64,000 nucleotides of DNA from DAHUXN01 sp963811805 (GTDB lineage: Bacteria > Acidobacteriota > Terriglobia > Acidiferrales > UBA7541): the NCBI GenBank assembly GCA_963811805.1, contig CAWESU010000001.1, positions 2,542,001-2,606,000 of the forward strand, given 5' to 3'. Both the position numbers and the translations under genes were made by a program. Position 1 is the first letter of the stretch. Each line of letters opens with the position of its first letter. Of this stretch, positions 8,324-17,477 are shown in pieces. The notes beneath the pieces were generated by a model. It worked only from the letters and a program-made list of their open reading frames with translations. It had not been told where the DNA came from and searched no databases.

Positions 8324-8977
8324 TTGAATATTGCGATTGAGATTCCGGCTGCACGGCTGGGAATTGTCGAAGCCGACGAAGTGACCGTGGCGCCAGCGAG
8401 CGCGGAGCTCGTACGCGAAATTGACGAAGAGTGCGCGCGGCAGCGGCGGAAGTTAACGGCGGAATCGCTCGCGGAAGCGGAGGCCATTGTCGCCGTGCGC
8501 GCGATGTTTCGTCGATGGGGAATGGACCCGTCGAAGTACCGGCCGTCGTCGGAGGCGCTGCTGCGACGTGTGGTGCAAGGCAAGGGTCTGTACAACGTCT
8601 CGAATGTGGTGGACCTCAGCAACCTTGGTTCGATTGAAACCCGCTGGCCCTATGGTGTCTATAACCGCGCCGCGATCTCGGGCGAGATTTTCCTTCGCCT
8701 GGGCGCGGCGGGCGAGAAGTACGAAGGAATTGGTAGGCGCGTGTGGCATCTGGAAGGGCGTCCGGTGCTGGCGGATGCCGCTGGGCCGTTTGGAAGCCCG
8801 ATCAGCGATTCCACGCGCACCCAAGTTTGCGAAGGGGTAAGCGAGATTCTAACGGTGATTTATGCGCCTGCCACTGCGCCGGATGCCGCCGTGGCTGCAG
8901 CAGCAGAAAAACAGGCGCGGCGCCTCGAAGTTCATTCCGGAGCAAAGGCAGTTCGCACCAAAGTCACCGCCTGCTGA
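8324..8977 (+). CDS. B3/B4 tRNA-binding domain protein (PheT-like editing domain)
   Basis: 217 residues with a TTG start behind GAGAAGAG. The sequence L-Y-N-V-S-N-V-V-D-L-S-N-L, R-W-P-Y-G-V-Y-N and G-P-F-G-S-P-I-S-D-S matches the B3/B4 domain that edits mischarged tRNA in the phenylalanyl-tRNA synthetase beta chain. Stand-alone copies are widespread and believed to act in amino-acid or tRNA quality control, but substrates are mostly unproven. It is divergent from the DUF309 gene with about 120 bp between them. Confidence 0.8.
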   Translation: MNIAIEIPAARLGIVEADEVTVAPASAELVREIDEECARQRRKLTAESLAEAEAIVAVRAMFRRWGMDPSKYRPSSEALLRRVVQGKGLYNVSNVVDLSNLGSIETRWPYGVYNRAAISGEIFLRLGAAGEKYEGIGRRVWHLEGRPVLADAAGPFGSPISDSTRTQVCEGVSEILTVIYAPATAPDAAVAAAAEKQARRLEVHSGAKAVRTKVTAC

Positions 8978-9156
8978 GCGTAAACATAAGCCAGAAAGTG
9001 TGACTCCGAACGGCGCTTCGCAGCATCAAAGCAGGGGTTGTCACCGGACGACGACTACAGGCCCGCAAGCATAACGAATACAGGAAATATTACAGTCTCT
9101 TCACTGGAAAGAAACGAACTAGACAGGTATGGTGGAAGAGAGCCGGAGTTTAACAG

Positions 9157-11262
9157 GTGACCCGCTTTAACCTCGTCCTCATCATTCATGCTCATCAGCC
9201 AGTAGGGAATTTCGACTCGGTGATGGAGCATTCGTACGAAAAATCCTACCTGCCATTCGTGCAGGTGCTGCTCCGGCATCCGTTTTTGCGCGTTGGGCTG
9301 CACTATTCGGGTGGCTTGCTCGAATGGATTGAGCGGGCGCATCCGGATTATTTCGAAAATCTCAGGACGCTCGTAAAACGCGGGCAGGTGGAGCTGCTCG
9401 GCGGCGGATACTACGAGCCGATCTTGGTGGTGATCCCGAAAAAGGACGCCCGCGAGCAGACCGACAAACTCTCCGGATACTTGGCGCGGCACTTCGGAAA
9501 GCGGCCGCGCGGCGCATGGCTGGCGGAACGCGTCTGGGAGCCGCAGTTGCCGTCGGTGTTGGCTGCAGCGGGTGTGGAATACACGCTGGTGGACGACAAT
9601 CATTTCTTGAATGCCGGATTCGATCCCGGGAGCTTGTACGGAACTTTCGTCGCGGAGGACCAAGGCTCGCCGGTGGTCTTGTTCCCCGGATTGAAGGCGC
9701 TGCGCTACCTGATTCCGTACAAGAGCCCTCAGGAAGTGGTCGGGTTTTTTCGCGAGGCGGCGCGCACGCGGCCTGGCGGAATCGCTACCATGGGCGACGA
9801 CATGGAGAAGTTCGGCGTCTGGCCGGGAACATATGACCACGTTTACAAGGACGGCTGGCTGGAGCGTTTCATCGCCGAGCTGGAAGCGAACCAGAACTGG
9901 CTGGCGACGGTGACCCCGAGCGAGGCCATGACTTCGCAGGAGCCGCTGGGGCGCGCGGATTTGCCCGCGTGTTCGTATGCGGAAATGATGGAGTGGGCGC
10001 TGCCGACGCCGGCGCGCCTGCGTTTTCAGGCCGTCGAGAAGGAGTTTGCATCGCGCGAGGACGTCAAAGAGTTTTTGCGCGGCGGCGTGTGGCGCGGCTT
10101 CCTGACGAAATATTCCGAATCGAACCTCATGCAGAAAAAGGCCACGCTGGTTTCGCGGAAATTGCGCGACGTCGAATCGAAATTGCGCGCGGAGGGCGCG
10201 CCGCTCGAAGGCTTGCGCCGCGCGAAGACCGATTTGCTGTGCGGGCAGGCCAACGATGCGTATTGGCACGGCGTTTTCGGCGGGCTCTATGCGCCGCATC
10301 TGCGTACCACCGTGTGGCGCTCGCTGATTCGCGCGGAGTCGTTTGCGGACGCGGCCGCGCATAAGCGCGAAAAATTCTCCGAGCTGCGGAGATTCGACCT
10401 CGATGCCGACGGGCATGAGGAGCTCTACCTGACCACCGAGCGGGCGGCGGTCCTGATTTCCCCGAACGATGGCGGAACGGTGAAGGCGATGGATTTCCGG
10501 CCGAACAGCGTGGCGGTGATTAATTCCATGATGCGCCGGCCGGAGCCGTATCACCAGAAGCTGGGCCAGGCGACGGGGCAGACAGGTTTCGCTTCGATTC
10601 ATGACCAGGTGCGCTCCAAGGAGCCCGGCCTGGAAAAGCGGCTGAAATACGACAGATGGCCGCGGAGTTCGTTTCGCGTGCTGATGTTTCCGGCCGAAGG
10701 CTCGGCGCAGGATTACGAAAATCTGAAGCTGAATGAAAATGCCGCGATCGCCGGGGGGGCTTATCGCGTGAAAGAAGCGGGCGCGTCGAAAGTGCGGCTG
10801 ACTGCGGAAACCGCGGACGGCCAATGGAAAGTGGAGAAGAGTTTTTCGTTTGCAGGGCGCGGCGACGGCTTCCGCGTCACGTGCGATCTGAGCATGGAAC
10901 ACGAAGGTCAGACTCCCGCGAATGCAATGGTGGGAATCGAGATGGTGGTGAATTTGCTCGCGCCAGATGCGACCGACCGTTACATCGAAGTCGGCGGGAA
11001 GAGGCAATCATTGCGATGGGCGGGCGCGGCGCCGGCGTCGGAGCTGAAGCTTGTCGATGAATGGCAAAACATTCGCGTTACGCTGCAGGCGGAGAACGCC
11101 AAAGACTATTGGGTTGCGCCGATTGAAACCATTTCAGAGTCAGAGGAAGGATTCGAGCGCGTCTATCAGGGCTCGCAGGTACTGGCCGTGTGGCCGGCGG
11201 AATTTCAGCCCGGGAAAGAATGGAAAGCGCGTCTGATTTGTACGCTCGAGCCCGCCCACTAA
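9157..11262 (+). CDS. GH57 4-alpha-glucanotransferase / alpha-amylase-type enzyme
   Basis: 701 residues with a GTG start. An N-terminal GH57 barrel begins I-I-H-A-H-Q-P-V-G-N. The nucleophile lies in W-L-A-E-R-V-W-E-P (E124) and the acid/base Asp in M-G-D-D-M-E-K-F-G (D214/D215). These positions match those of the Thermococcus litoralis 4-alpha-glucanotransferase (E123, D214). The C-terminal half contains the beta-sandwich domains usual for this subfamily. It should transfer or hydrolyse alpha-1,4-glucans in the cytoplasm, for example in glycogen turnover. No signal peptide is seen. No glycogen genes adjoin it. Confidence 0.9.
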   Translation: MTRFNLVLIIHAHQPVGNFDSVMEHSYEKSYLPFVQVLLRHPFLRVGLHYSGGLLEWIERAHPDYFENLRTLVKRGQVELLGGGYYEPILVVIPKKDAREQTDKLSGYLARHFGKRPRGAWLAERVWEPQLPSVLAAAGVEYTLVDDNHFLNAGFDPGSLYGTFVAEDQGSPVVLFPGLKALRYLIPYKSPQEVVGFFREAARTRPGGIATMGDDMEKFGVWPGTYDHVYKDGWLERFIAELEANQNWLATVTPSEAMTSQEPLGRADLPACSYAEMMEWALPTPARLRFQAVEKEFASREDVKEFLRGGVWRGFLTKYSESNLMQKKATLVSRKLRDVESKLRAEGAPLEGLRRAKTDLLCGQANDAYWHGVFGGLYAPHLRTTVWRSLIRAESFADAAAHKREKFSELRRFDLDADGHEELYLTTERAAVLISPNDGGTVKAMDFRPNSVAVINSMMRRPEPYHQKLGQATGQTGFASIHDQVRSKEPGLEKRLKYDRWPRSSFRVLMFPAEGSAQDYENLKLNENAAIAGGAYRVKEAGASKVRLTAETADGQWKVEKSFSFAGRGDGFRVTCDLSMEHEGQTPANAMVGIEMVVNLLAPDATDRYIEVGGKRQSLRWAGAAPASELKLVDEWQNIRVTLQAENAKDYWVAPIETISESEEGFERVYQGSQVLAVWPAEFQPGKEWKARLICTLEPAH

Positions 11263-11382
11263 CCGGAAAAACACAGGATCACCCTTCTCTCGGTCCTGTC
11301 CGTTGTTCTCCCCGTTTGAAATCCGCGCAAAGGTTGCCGCGCTCGGCGGGGGTTTGATACAGTGGCTAAGCGGGAGGAGCCG

Positions 11383-11556
11383 ATGGCGGTTTCCAAGGAA
11401 TTGCTGGAGATTTTGGTTTGTCCGGTTTGCAAAACGCCGGTGAAGATGACGCCGGACCAGCAAGGACTGAAATGTTCCACGTGCCGCCGCGTTTACCCCG
11501 TGCGTGACGATATCCCGGTGATGCTCGTGGACGAAGCTCGCATTGACGCCTCGTGA
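11383..11556 (+). CDS. Trm112 family zinc-binding protein
   Basis: 57 residues from the ATG at 11383, preceded by GGGAGGAG; an in-frame ATG at 11362 lacks such a site. The Cys pattern C-P-V-C ... C-S-T-C-R-R-V-Y-P-V-R-D-D-I-P-V-M-L is the single-domain Trm112/YcaR-like zinc ribbon. In bacteria the role is mostly unknown; some activate methyltransferases or associate with lipid A or sugar enzymes. It overlaps the next gene by 14 bp, so the two are translationally linked. Confidence 0.85.
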   Translation: MAVSKELLEILVCPVCKTPVKMTPDQQGLKCSTCRRVYPVRDDIPVMLVDEARIDAS

Positions 11557-12610
11557 ATCGCCGTCTCTCCTGAAAGATTTGCCCGCAGGCGCGGAAGTGC
11601 TGATCATCCGGCTGCGCTCGCTGGGCGACGTAATCCTGCTGACTCCCGCGCTTTCCGCCGTGCATGCCTGGCGTCCGGACTTGCGTCTCTGTGTGCTCGT
11701 GGAGTCGTTTTGCGTGCCGGTGCTTGAAAGCAATCCCGCCGTCGCTGAGATTCTGGTCATGGACGGTTTTCTTTCTACGGCCGTGAAATTGCGGCGCCGG
11801 CATTTTCCGGTCGTCTACAACCAGCACGCCGGGCCGACCAGCGCTTTGCTGACCGCGGCGATTGGCGCGCGGAAGCGAGTTTGCTGGACGCGCCGGCAGT
11901 TTTCGTTTGTGTACAACGTGCTGGTGGCCGACCCCGGCGATAAAATCCACACCGTCGAGCACCGCATGGAGCAGTTCTACGCGACGGGCCTGCCGCGCGG
12001 GCCGATCCCGCCGGCGCGCGTCTATCCGCAGCAGGACGCGCGCACCGCCGTCGCGAAGAAACTCGCCGAGACGGGAGTTGCGCCCGGCGGGGATTACGCG
12101 GTCATCCATCCCGGCGGAAAATATTTCACGAAGCGATGGGCTGTCGAACGCTTCGTGTCATTGGCGCGCTGGCTGAAGGAAACGCATGGCGTCGCGCCGG
12201 TGTTCAGCGCGGGCGGCCACGAAACGGCAATCGTGAGCGAACTGCGAAAGGAATGCGGCGGCGAATTTGCCCTGATGGATTCTCTCGACCTACGCCAATT
12301 GATTGCGCTCGTGGCGGGAGCCCGGATTTTCATCGGCAATGACAGCGGCCCGACGCACATCGCCACAGCGGCCGGGCGGCCGGTCGTGGCAATCTTCGGC
12401 TCGAGCAGTTCGGTGCACTGGCGTCCGTGGCAAACCGCGCATCACGTGGTGCAGAACGATTTTCCGTGCAACCCGTGCCCCGGAGATCGCTGCTATGCGT
12501 TTGCCGAGCCGCGGTGTATTTTGTCCATCACGCTCGAGCAGGTCCAGCAAGCGTGCGCGGCTCTGCTGTCAGAAACGATGCAGGCGCCGGATGTGAAGAA
12601 CATTCGATAA
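11543..12610 (+). CDS. Glycosyltransferase family 9 (heptosyltransferase-like)
   Basis: 355 residues from TTG 11543. GT-B fold features: V-L-I-I-R-L-R-S-L-G-D-V-I-L-L-T-P at the N-terminus, a central H-P-G-G-K-Y-F-T-K-R-W, and F-I-G-N-D-S-G-P-T-H-I-A-T-A-A-G near residue 265, all typical of ADP-heptose:LPS heptosyltransferases. It probably adds heptose to lipid A core at the inner membrane. The neighbouring gene 12662 encodes a heptose-phosphate kinase, supporting this reading. WaaC, WaaF or WaaQ cannot be distinguished. Confidence 0.85.
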   Translation: MTPRESPSLLKDLPAGAEVLIIRLRSLGDVILLTPALSAVHAWRPDLRLCVLVESFCVPVLESNPAVAEILVMDGFLSTAVKLRRRHFPVVYNQHAGPTSALLTAAIGARKRVCWTRRQFSFVYNVLVADPGDKIHTVEHRMEQFYATGLPRGPIPPARVYPQQDARTAVAKKLAETGVAPGGDYAVIHPGGKYFTKRWAVERFVSLARWLKETHGVAPVFSAGGHETAIVSELRKECGGEFALMDSLDLRQLIALVAGARIFIGNDSGPTHIATAAGRPVVAIFGSSSSVHWRPWQTAHHVVQNDFPCNPCPGDRCYAFAEPRCILSITLEQVQQACAALLSETMQAPDVKNIR

Positions 12611-12661
12611 CGCGGCGGCCGGTTGATGAATAGTTGATACGCGGATTGAGGTGAGGGCCCT

Positions 12662-13729
12662 GTGACAACAACGATGACCGGCACGATTTCCAGACGGCGT
12701 GGTACGCAACTCCTGCAAAAGATGCGCGGGCGGCGACTTGCCGTCGTCGGCGATTGGATGCTCGACCGCTACGTTTGGGGGACGGCGAACCGCATTTCGC
12801 CGGAGGCCGCAGTGCCCATCGTGGACTTTAGTAAGCAGAAAGATCGTCTCGGTGGTGCGGGGAATGTCGCAGCGAATCTGGTTGCGCTCGGCGCGCGAGT
12901 GGAAGCCTTTGGTGTGATCGGCAAAGATGAGGCTGGCGCTGCCCTACGGCGGGAGATGCGCGCGATGCGCCTCGCGGAAAAGGGAATCGTCGAGCTAGAG
13001 GGACGGCCCACGACGCTGAAGACGCGCATTATGGCGCGCCAGCAGCAAGTGGTGCGCGTCGACCGCGAAGTACGCACCCATTTGCCGGATGCGACCGAAG
13101 AACAATTGGCGAAGCGAGTGCTTGCTGCGATGGCGCGCCTGAGCGCGCTGGTGATTTCGGACTACGACAAAGGGGTGGTCAGCGACCCGTTCGTGGATCG
13201 TGTACTGGAAGCGGCCACGCGGCGCAAAGTGCCATCCTTCATCAAACCGAAACGGTCGCGCCTGTCTGTCTATCGCGGCGCAACGGCAGTGATTTGCAAT
13301 CGCGTGGAAGCAGAATTTCTGGTCACGCATCCGCTGGAGACGGACGAATCCGTGCGCGACGCCGGGCGAAAATTACTGGAGCATTTTGCGTGCGGTGCGG
13401 TGATCATCACGCGTGGCGAGCAGGGGCTCAGTCTTTTCGAGCGCGACGACCCGAAGGGATTTCACGTGCCGGCCATCAACCGCGAGACGCAAATCGTAAT
13501 TGGGAAAACGCCGGGAACGAGCAGCGGCCGGCAAGTGTTTGACGTTACCGGTGCAGGCGATACCGTGCTTGCTACCATGGCTTTGGCAAGCGCAGCGGGT
13601 GCTTCATTGCGCGAAGCGGCCGTGCTGGGGAACGCCGCAGCCGGCGTAGTGGTCGCCAAGCTCGGAACAGCAACGCTGACGCGCGAAGAACTTGCGGCCA
13701 TGCTGGGCGAAGTGACTGCTAGAACGTAG
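12662..13729 (+). CDS. rfaE1: D-glycero-beta-D-manno-heptose-7-phosphate kinase
   Basis: 355 residues, GTG start behind GAGGTGAGG. PfkB/ribokinase fold: G-D-W-M-L-D-R-Y-V-W-G at the N-terminus, L-G-G-A-G-N-V-A-A-N-L (sugar-binding), and C-terminal D-V-T-G-A-G-D-T-V, where the Asp is the catalytic base. The length covers only the kinase half of E. coli HldE; the adenylyltransferase half is not in this protein. It feeds ADP-heptose synthesis for the adjacent heptosyltransferase. Its 3' end overlaps the convergent gene 13719 by 11 bp. Confidence 0.9.
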   Translation: MTTTMTGTISRRRGTQLLQKMRGRRLAVVGDWMLDRYVWGTANRISPEAAVPIVDFSKQKDRLGGAGNVAANLVALGARVEAFGVIGKDEAGAALRREMRAMRLAEKGIVELEGRPTTLKTRIMARQQQVVRVDREVRTHLPDATEEQLAKRVLAAMARLSALVISDYDKGVVSDPFVDRVLEAATRRKVPSFIKPKRSRLSVYRGATAVICNRVEAEFLVTHPLETDESVRDAGRKLLEHFACGAVIITRGEQGLSLFERDDPKGFHVPAINRETQIVIGKTPGTSSGRQVFDVTGAGDTVLATMALASAAGASLREAAVLGNAAAGVVVAKLGTATLTREELAAMLGEVTART

Positions 13730-14174
13730 GCGGTGGGAAACTGAGCGAGTGTGTTGCGCGGTTGACCCAGATGACCACCGTTTTCGTTTTGTTCGCTTCC
13801 GCAGACCCGCCTTCGGGAAATGGCTGATACGGGCTGATCAGTGTTGTCACAGCCACGCTGGAATCGCTTCTGTGCGGTGCCGTCGCCGACACGATTTTGA
13901 AACTCTTCACCGGACCAAGATATCCCGCGGGCCCCCAGGCATCCTGAAAATCCTTGAACGTGTAGCTCTCCGCCGGCTTCCAGAGCGTATACGCCTGCTG
14001 CATATCGCCCGCCGCGAGGGCGCTGAAGAATGCGGTTGCCGTTTTTTCCTCTGCCTTGAACCGTACTGACCACCAAACGAAGATTCCGATGAGGAATACA
14101 ACCAGCACAGCGAGAATGATGTAGTACGGCTTCTTGGAAGGTTCAGGCTGCGGATTCGCATCGAGAAGGCTCAC
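13719..14174 (-). CDS. Membrane-anchored hypothetical protein downstream of the ABC operon
   Basis: 151 residues. One N-terminal transmembrane segment (Y-Y-I-I-L-A-V-L-V-V-F-L-I-G-I-F-V-W-W) is followed by a soluble domain with F-F-S-A-L-A-A-G-D-M-Q-Q-A-Y, resembling DUF4864/NTF2-like small domains. The family is not firmly recognised. It starts 30 bp after the permease stop on the same strand, so it may be the last gene of the tetR-hlyD-ABC operon. Confidence 0.6.
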   Translation of the reverse strand: MSLLDANPQPEPSKKPYYIILAVLVVFLIGIFVWWSVRFKAEEKTATAFFSALAAGDMQQAYTLWKPAESYTFKDFQDAWGPAGYLGPVKSFKIVSATAPHRSDSSVAVTTLISPYQPFPEGGSAEANKTKTVVIWVNRATHSLSFPPPTF

Positions 14175-14204
14175 ATTCTCCCCCGTCTGTTAGACACCAA
14201 GAAT

Positions 14205-15386
14205 TCAGATTTGTCGCTTGAAAAGTGCGATGCTAGCCGCAATCATCACCGCGGCAAACCCGCCCAAAATTAACAGGTCGCGATAGATGCCTTCAATGCC
14301 GCTCCCGCGGAGCAGCAAATTTCGCAGCGCGTGCACAGTATACGTGAAAGGATCGATGATCGAAATCCATCGCAGCCAGAACGGAAAGCCATAGGTCGGA
14401 TAGATGGCGCCCGACGGGAAAAAAAGCAAAGTATTCAGCACGCCGAAAATCGCGCGCGGCACCAGCGGATCATCGATGCGCACCATCAGCAGGAACATGA
14501 AACTGATCATGCACAGCGACGCCACGGCAACCACAACCATCAGGTAAATCAGCCGAACGGGATCCCACAGCCGTGGAATCCCCGCGATCAATCCGCCGAT
14601 GAATGTGATCACCAGACCAGCCATCAAGCCCTTGATCGCTCCGGCCAAATCCAGTCCCATCACCAGTTCGGCCTTGTGAATCGGCGTGACCAGATAACCT
14701 TCGTGCAATCCGCGGGACTTGTCGTCGATAAAAGTGATGCCTCCGCCGATCATCGCCACGATAAAAATCGCCATGGCGATCGAGCCGGGCAGCAGATACT
14801 TGATGTACTCAATGTACGGATAGACTTCGACGATGTTCAGGGCGATCTCGCCCGGCAGCCGCGAAGCGAGAGGTCCGGTCGTGTTGAGTTGTGAGATCGG
14901 CCCGACGTCCAACTCGGAGATGAGGTTGGTGTTCATCTGGTCGACCACGCTTTGCAGCTCACTTTCCAGCGAACTGGAAACGAACTGGTCCGTGTTGTCG
15001 ACGATCAGCGCGATGCGCGGCTGATCCTGAGCGAAGGCCCGCCGCGAGAACTTCTGCGGAATTTCCACGATCGCGCCGATGGCGCCGGAGCGCAGATCGT
15101 CCATCGCATCCGGCATGGAATTGTAATCGACCGCGTGAAACATCTTCGGGCCGGTGGTTACCCCGGCCAAGGCTTCGCGAACCTGCCAGGATTCCTCGGT
15201 GTGGTCCTGATCCACAACGCCCACTTTAACGTTTGTGATTTTCCCGCCGAAAGCGTAGCCCAGCACGATGAGCTGCATCATGGGGAAAACCATCGAGCTC
15301 ATCATCAGCGCCGGGCTGCGGAAAAATTTCCGCAGGTCCCGTTCGACCAGCGCCCACATGCGAGATAGACTGAACGTCAAGCGCAA
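14205..15386 (-). CDS. ABC-2 type transporter permease
   Basis: 393 residues. TTG at 15384-15386 lies close behind AAAAGGA; TTG 15380 or ATG 15359 are other possible starts. The architecture is one N-terminal transmembrane helix, a long extracytoplasmic loop (V-G-V-V-D-Q-D-H-T-E-E-S), then five helices with F-I-V-A-M-I-G-G-G-I and a final P-F-W-L-R-W-I-S-I-I-D-P-F-T-Y motif, as in YbhR/YhhJ-type ABC-2 permeases. With the preceding ATPase and HlyD protein it would form an efflux pump. Only one permease gene is present, so a homodimer is implied. Confidence 0.9.
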   Translation of the reverse strand: MRLTFSLSRMWALVERDLRKFFRSPALMMSSMVFPMMQLIVLGYAFGGKITNVKVGVVDQDHTEESWQVREALAGVTTGPKMFHAVDYNSMPDAMDDLRSGAIGAIVEIPQKFSRRAFAQDQPRIALIVDNTDQFVSSSLESELQSVVDQMNTNLISELDVGPISQLNTTGPLASRLPGEIALNIVEVYPYIEYIKYLLPGSIAMAIFIVAMIGGGITFIDDKSRGLHEGYLVTPIHKAELVMGLDLAGAIKGLMAGLVITFIGGLIAGIPRLWDPVRLIYLMVVVAVASLCMISFMFLLMVRIDDPLVPRAIFGVLNTLLFFPSGAIYPTYGFPFWLRWISIIDPFTYTVHALRNLLLRGSGIEGIYRDLLILGGFAAVMIAASIALFKRQI

Positions 15387-15395
15387 TATCCTTTT

Positions 15396-16379
15396 CTAGC
15401 GGTACAAATGTCCGATGCTGTACTTCGCGCCTTCATTGGCGGCGTCGCGAAGGTCGTTGCCCGTGTAATGCAGGAAAACATCATCAAGCGTCGTGCCCTG
15501 GACGCTTACCCGCTTCACCGTCACCCCGCGCGCCCTGGCCAGATCCATCAACGCGGCCACCGTGGCCGGCCCGTCGTTCGATGCAATATGCACCGAGCCA
15601 TCCCGGCTTTGCACACTCTGTGCGTGTGACAAGCCCTTGAGTTGCTGCTCCCAATCGCTGGGCTGGCCCGTGAACTCGGCTTCCACCGCATCCGTGCCGG
15701 GCACGCTGTCCTTCAGGCGCGTGGGCGTGTCAAGCGCAGCCAGCTTTCCATGATCGACGATGGCGATGCGATCACAGAGCTTGTCGGCCTCATCCATGTA
15801 ATGCGTGGTGAGGAGAATGGTCAGATGGCCGGCGTCGCGCAAATGCCGGATCATTTCCCACACGTTGGTGCGCGAAACCGGATCCAGCCCCGTCGTCGGC
15901 TCGTCGAGGAACATGATCTTCGGCGAGTGCACCAGGCCGCGCGCGATTTCCAGCCGCCGGCGCATGCCGCCGGAAAAAGTGCGCACCAGCTTGGTCTTGA
16001 ACTTCAGCAGGTCGACAGATTCGAGCAGCCGGTCGATCAACGCGGCGCGCTCGTCGGCCGGAATGCCATAGAGCTTGGCGTGAATCAGCATGTTTTCCTC
16101 GGCGGTAAGCTCGGGATCGGACGTGAACGCTTGAGGAATCACGCCCAGCGCATGCCGCACGCCATTGGGGTCGGCGACGATGTCGTGCCCGCCCACCGTA
16201 GCCGTGCCGGAAGTCGGCGGCGTGAGCGTCGTAAGCATGCGAATCAGCGTGGTCTTGCCCGCGCCGTTGGGTCCGAGCAGCCCGAAGATTTCGCCGTCTT
16301 CCACCGTGAAGCTGACGGCATTGACAGCGATCAGGTCGCCGAACTGTTTCGTCAGACTTTTCACTTCAATCGCGTGCAT
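15396..16379 (-). CDS. ABC transporter ATP-binding protein (DrrA/YbhF type)
   Basis: 327 residues. Walker A G-P-N-G-A-G-K-T-T, signature F-S-G-G-M-R-R-R-L-E, Walker B I-M-F-L-D-E-P-T-T-G-L-D-P and the switch His in L-T-T-H-Y-M-D-E are all intact. The C-terminal extension after residue 225 (V-E-A-E-F-T ... G-T-T-L-D-D-V-F-L-H-Y-T-G) is the DrrA-type domain. It ends 9 bp before the permease start and begins 21 bp after the HlyD stop, so the set is one operon. Confidence 0.93.
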   Translation of the reverse strand: MHAIEVKSLTKQFGDLIAVNAVSFTVEDGEIFGLLGPNGAGKTTLIRMLTTLTPPTSGTATVGGHDIVADPNGVRHALGVIPQAFTSDPELTAEENMLIHAKLYGIPADERAALIDRLLESVDLLKFKTKLVRTFSGGMRRRLEIARGLVHSPKIMFLDEPTTGLDPVSRTNVWEMIRHLRDAGHLTILLTTHYMDEADKLCDRIAIVDHGKLAALDTPTRLKDSVPGTDAVEAEFTGQPSDWEQQLKGLSHAQSVQSRDGSVHIASNDGPATVAALMDLARARGVTVKRVSVQGTTLDDVFLHYTGNDLRDAANEGAKYSIGHLYR

Positions 16380-16400
16380 CGTCCTTGAGCCTTTTTCGCC

Positions 16401-17477
16401 CTACTCGCGCGCCCACCAGTGCTTCGTTTCCTTCTGCGGCGCAAGCAGCACCGTCGCGGTCATGCCGGTGAAGAAGCGGTGCTGCGGGTTCGGCAGCGAA
16501 ACCTTGATGGCGAAGGTTTGAATGTCCCGCTTGGTGCGGCTGACGTCGCGCTGCGTCGCGAAATCGCCTTCCACTCCCTTGAAGAAAACATCGCCCTGAA
16601 CGATTTCGCCCGATGGCAGCTTGATCGGCATCTTCTGTCCAAATTGAATATCGTTGATATACGTCTCCGGCACGTCCGCGCGCACCCACAAATCGTCCAT
16701 ATCCACCAGCACCACGATGGGATTGCCCTCCTGAACCACCTCGCCTTGCTTCGCAACGCGCACCGAAACAATGCCGCCGATCGGCGCGTAGATTTTCGTG
16801 TAGCCCAGCTGCGTTTCGTCTTCCGCTTCCATGGCGATGGCCTGCTTGAGCTGCGCCTGCGTGGACGCGATCTGGCTGCGCAGAACGTCCACCTGTTTGC
16901 GGTTCGCCACCGCCACCGCCAGCGCCGCCTGCTGCGATTTCACCTGGTCGACCAGCGAACGCACGTTCGCATCCGACGCCTTGAATGTTGCCACCGCGCT
17001 GTCGCGGTCCTGCGCGGCCACCACGCCGGAGGCAAACAAGCTCACCTCGCGCTTCATGTTGATGTCGTTCAGATCGCTCGTGGCCCGCGCCTGCTCCAGC
17101 TGCGCCTGCGACGCGGTATAGTTAGCCGCCGCCACGTTCAGCGCCGCGGCGGTTTGGCTGTCGGCCAGGCTCAAATTAGCCTGCGCCTGCACCACTTGCG
17201 CGCGCAGGCTTCCGATGGCCGCGTCCTGCGCAGCCGCTTGCGCCTGAAGCTCCGCGGGGTCCAGCTCCGCAATTAGCTCGCCCTTGGTAACCACCGATCC
17301 TTCGTCGACGTTCAGCTTGATCATGCGGTCGGTGATTTGCGGGCTGACGATCACGTCGTTCCCGTCCACCACCCCGATCAGCGGATACGCGTTCCCGCTC
17401 GGCGTCGTGAAAATGTAAACCGCCAGGGCGATTAGAAACAGCACGCCGAGGATCACGAAAAACTTGCGCCCAGTCAT
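16401..17477 (-). CDS. HlyD/EmrA-type membrane fusion protein
   Basis: 358 residues. An N-terminal anchor (F-F-V-I-L-G-V-L-F-L-I-A-L-A-V-Y-I-F) precedes a biotinyl-lipoyl-like half (S-P-Q-I-T-D-R-M-I-K-L-N-V-D-E-G-S-V-V-T), a long alanine/glutamine-rich alpha-hairpin (about residues 80-220), the second half motif I-Y-A-P-I-G-G-I-V-S-V-R-V, and a beta-barrel. It bridges the inner-membrane ABC pump to the periplasm. The start ATG overlaps the tetR stop (ATGA). Confidence 0.9.
   Translation of the reverse strand: MTGRKFFVILGVLFLIALAVYIFTTPSGNAYPLIGVVDGNDVIVSPQITDRMIKLNVDEGSVVTKGELIAELDPAELQAQAAAQDAAIGSLRAQVVQAQANLSLADSQTAAALNVAAANYTASQAQLEQARATSDLNDINMKREVSLFASGVVAAQDRDSAVATFKASDANVRSLVDQVKSQQAALAVAVANRKQVDVLRSQIASTQAQLKQAIAMEAEDETQLGYTKIYAPIGGIVSVRVAKQGEVVQEGNPIVVLVDMDDLWVRADVPETYINDIQFGQKMPIKLPSGEIVQGDVFFKGVEGDFATQRDVSRTKRDIQTFAIKVSLPNPQHRFFTGMTATVLLAPQKETKHWWARE

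Noticed and set aside
9055..11007. 650-codon open frame on the minus strand
   Set aside because: Antisense to the GH57 gene, whose catalytic motifs are clear; long antisense frames arise from GC-rich codon bias.
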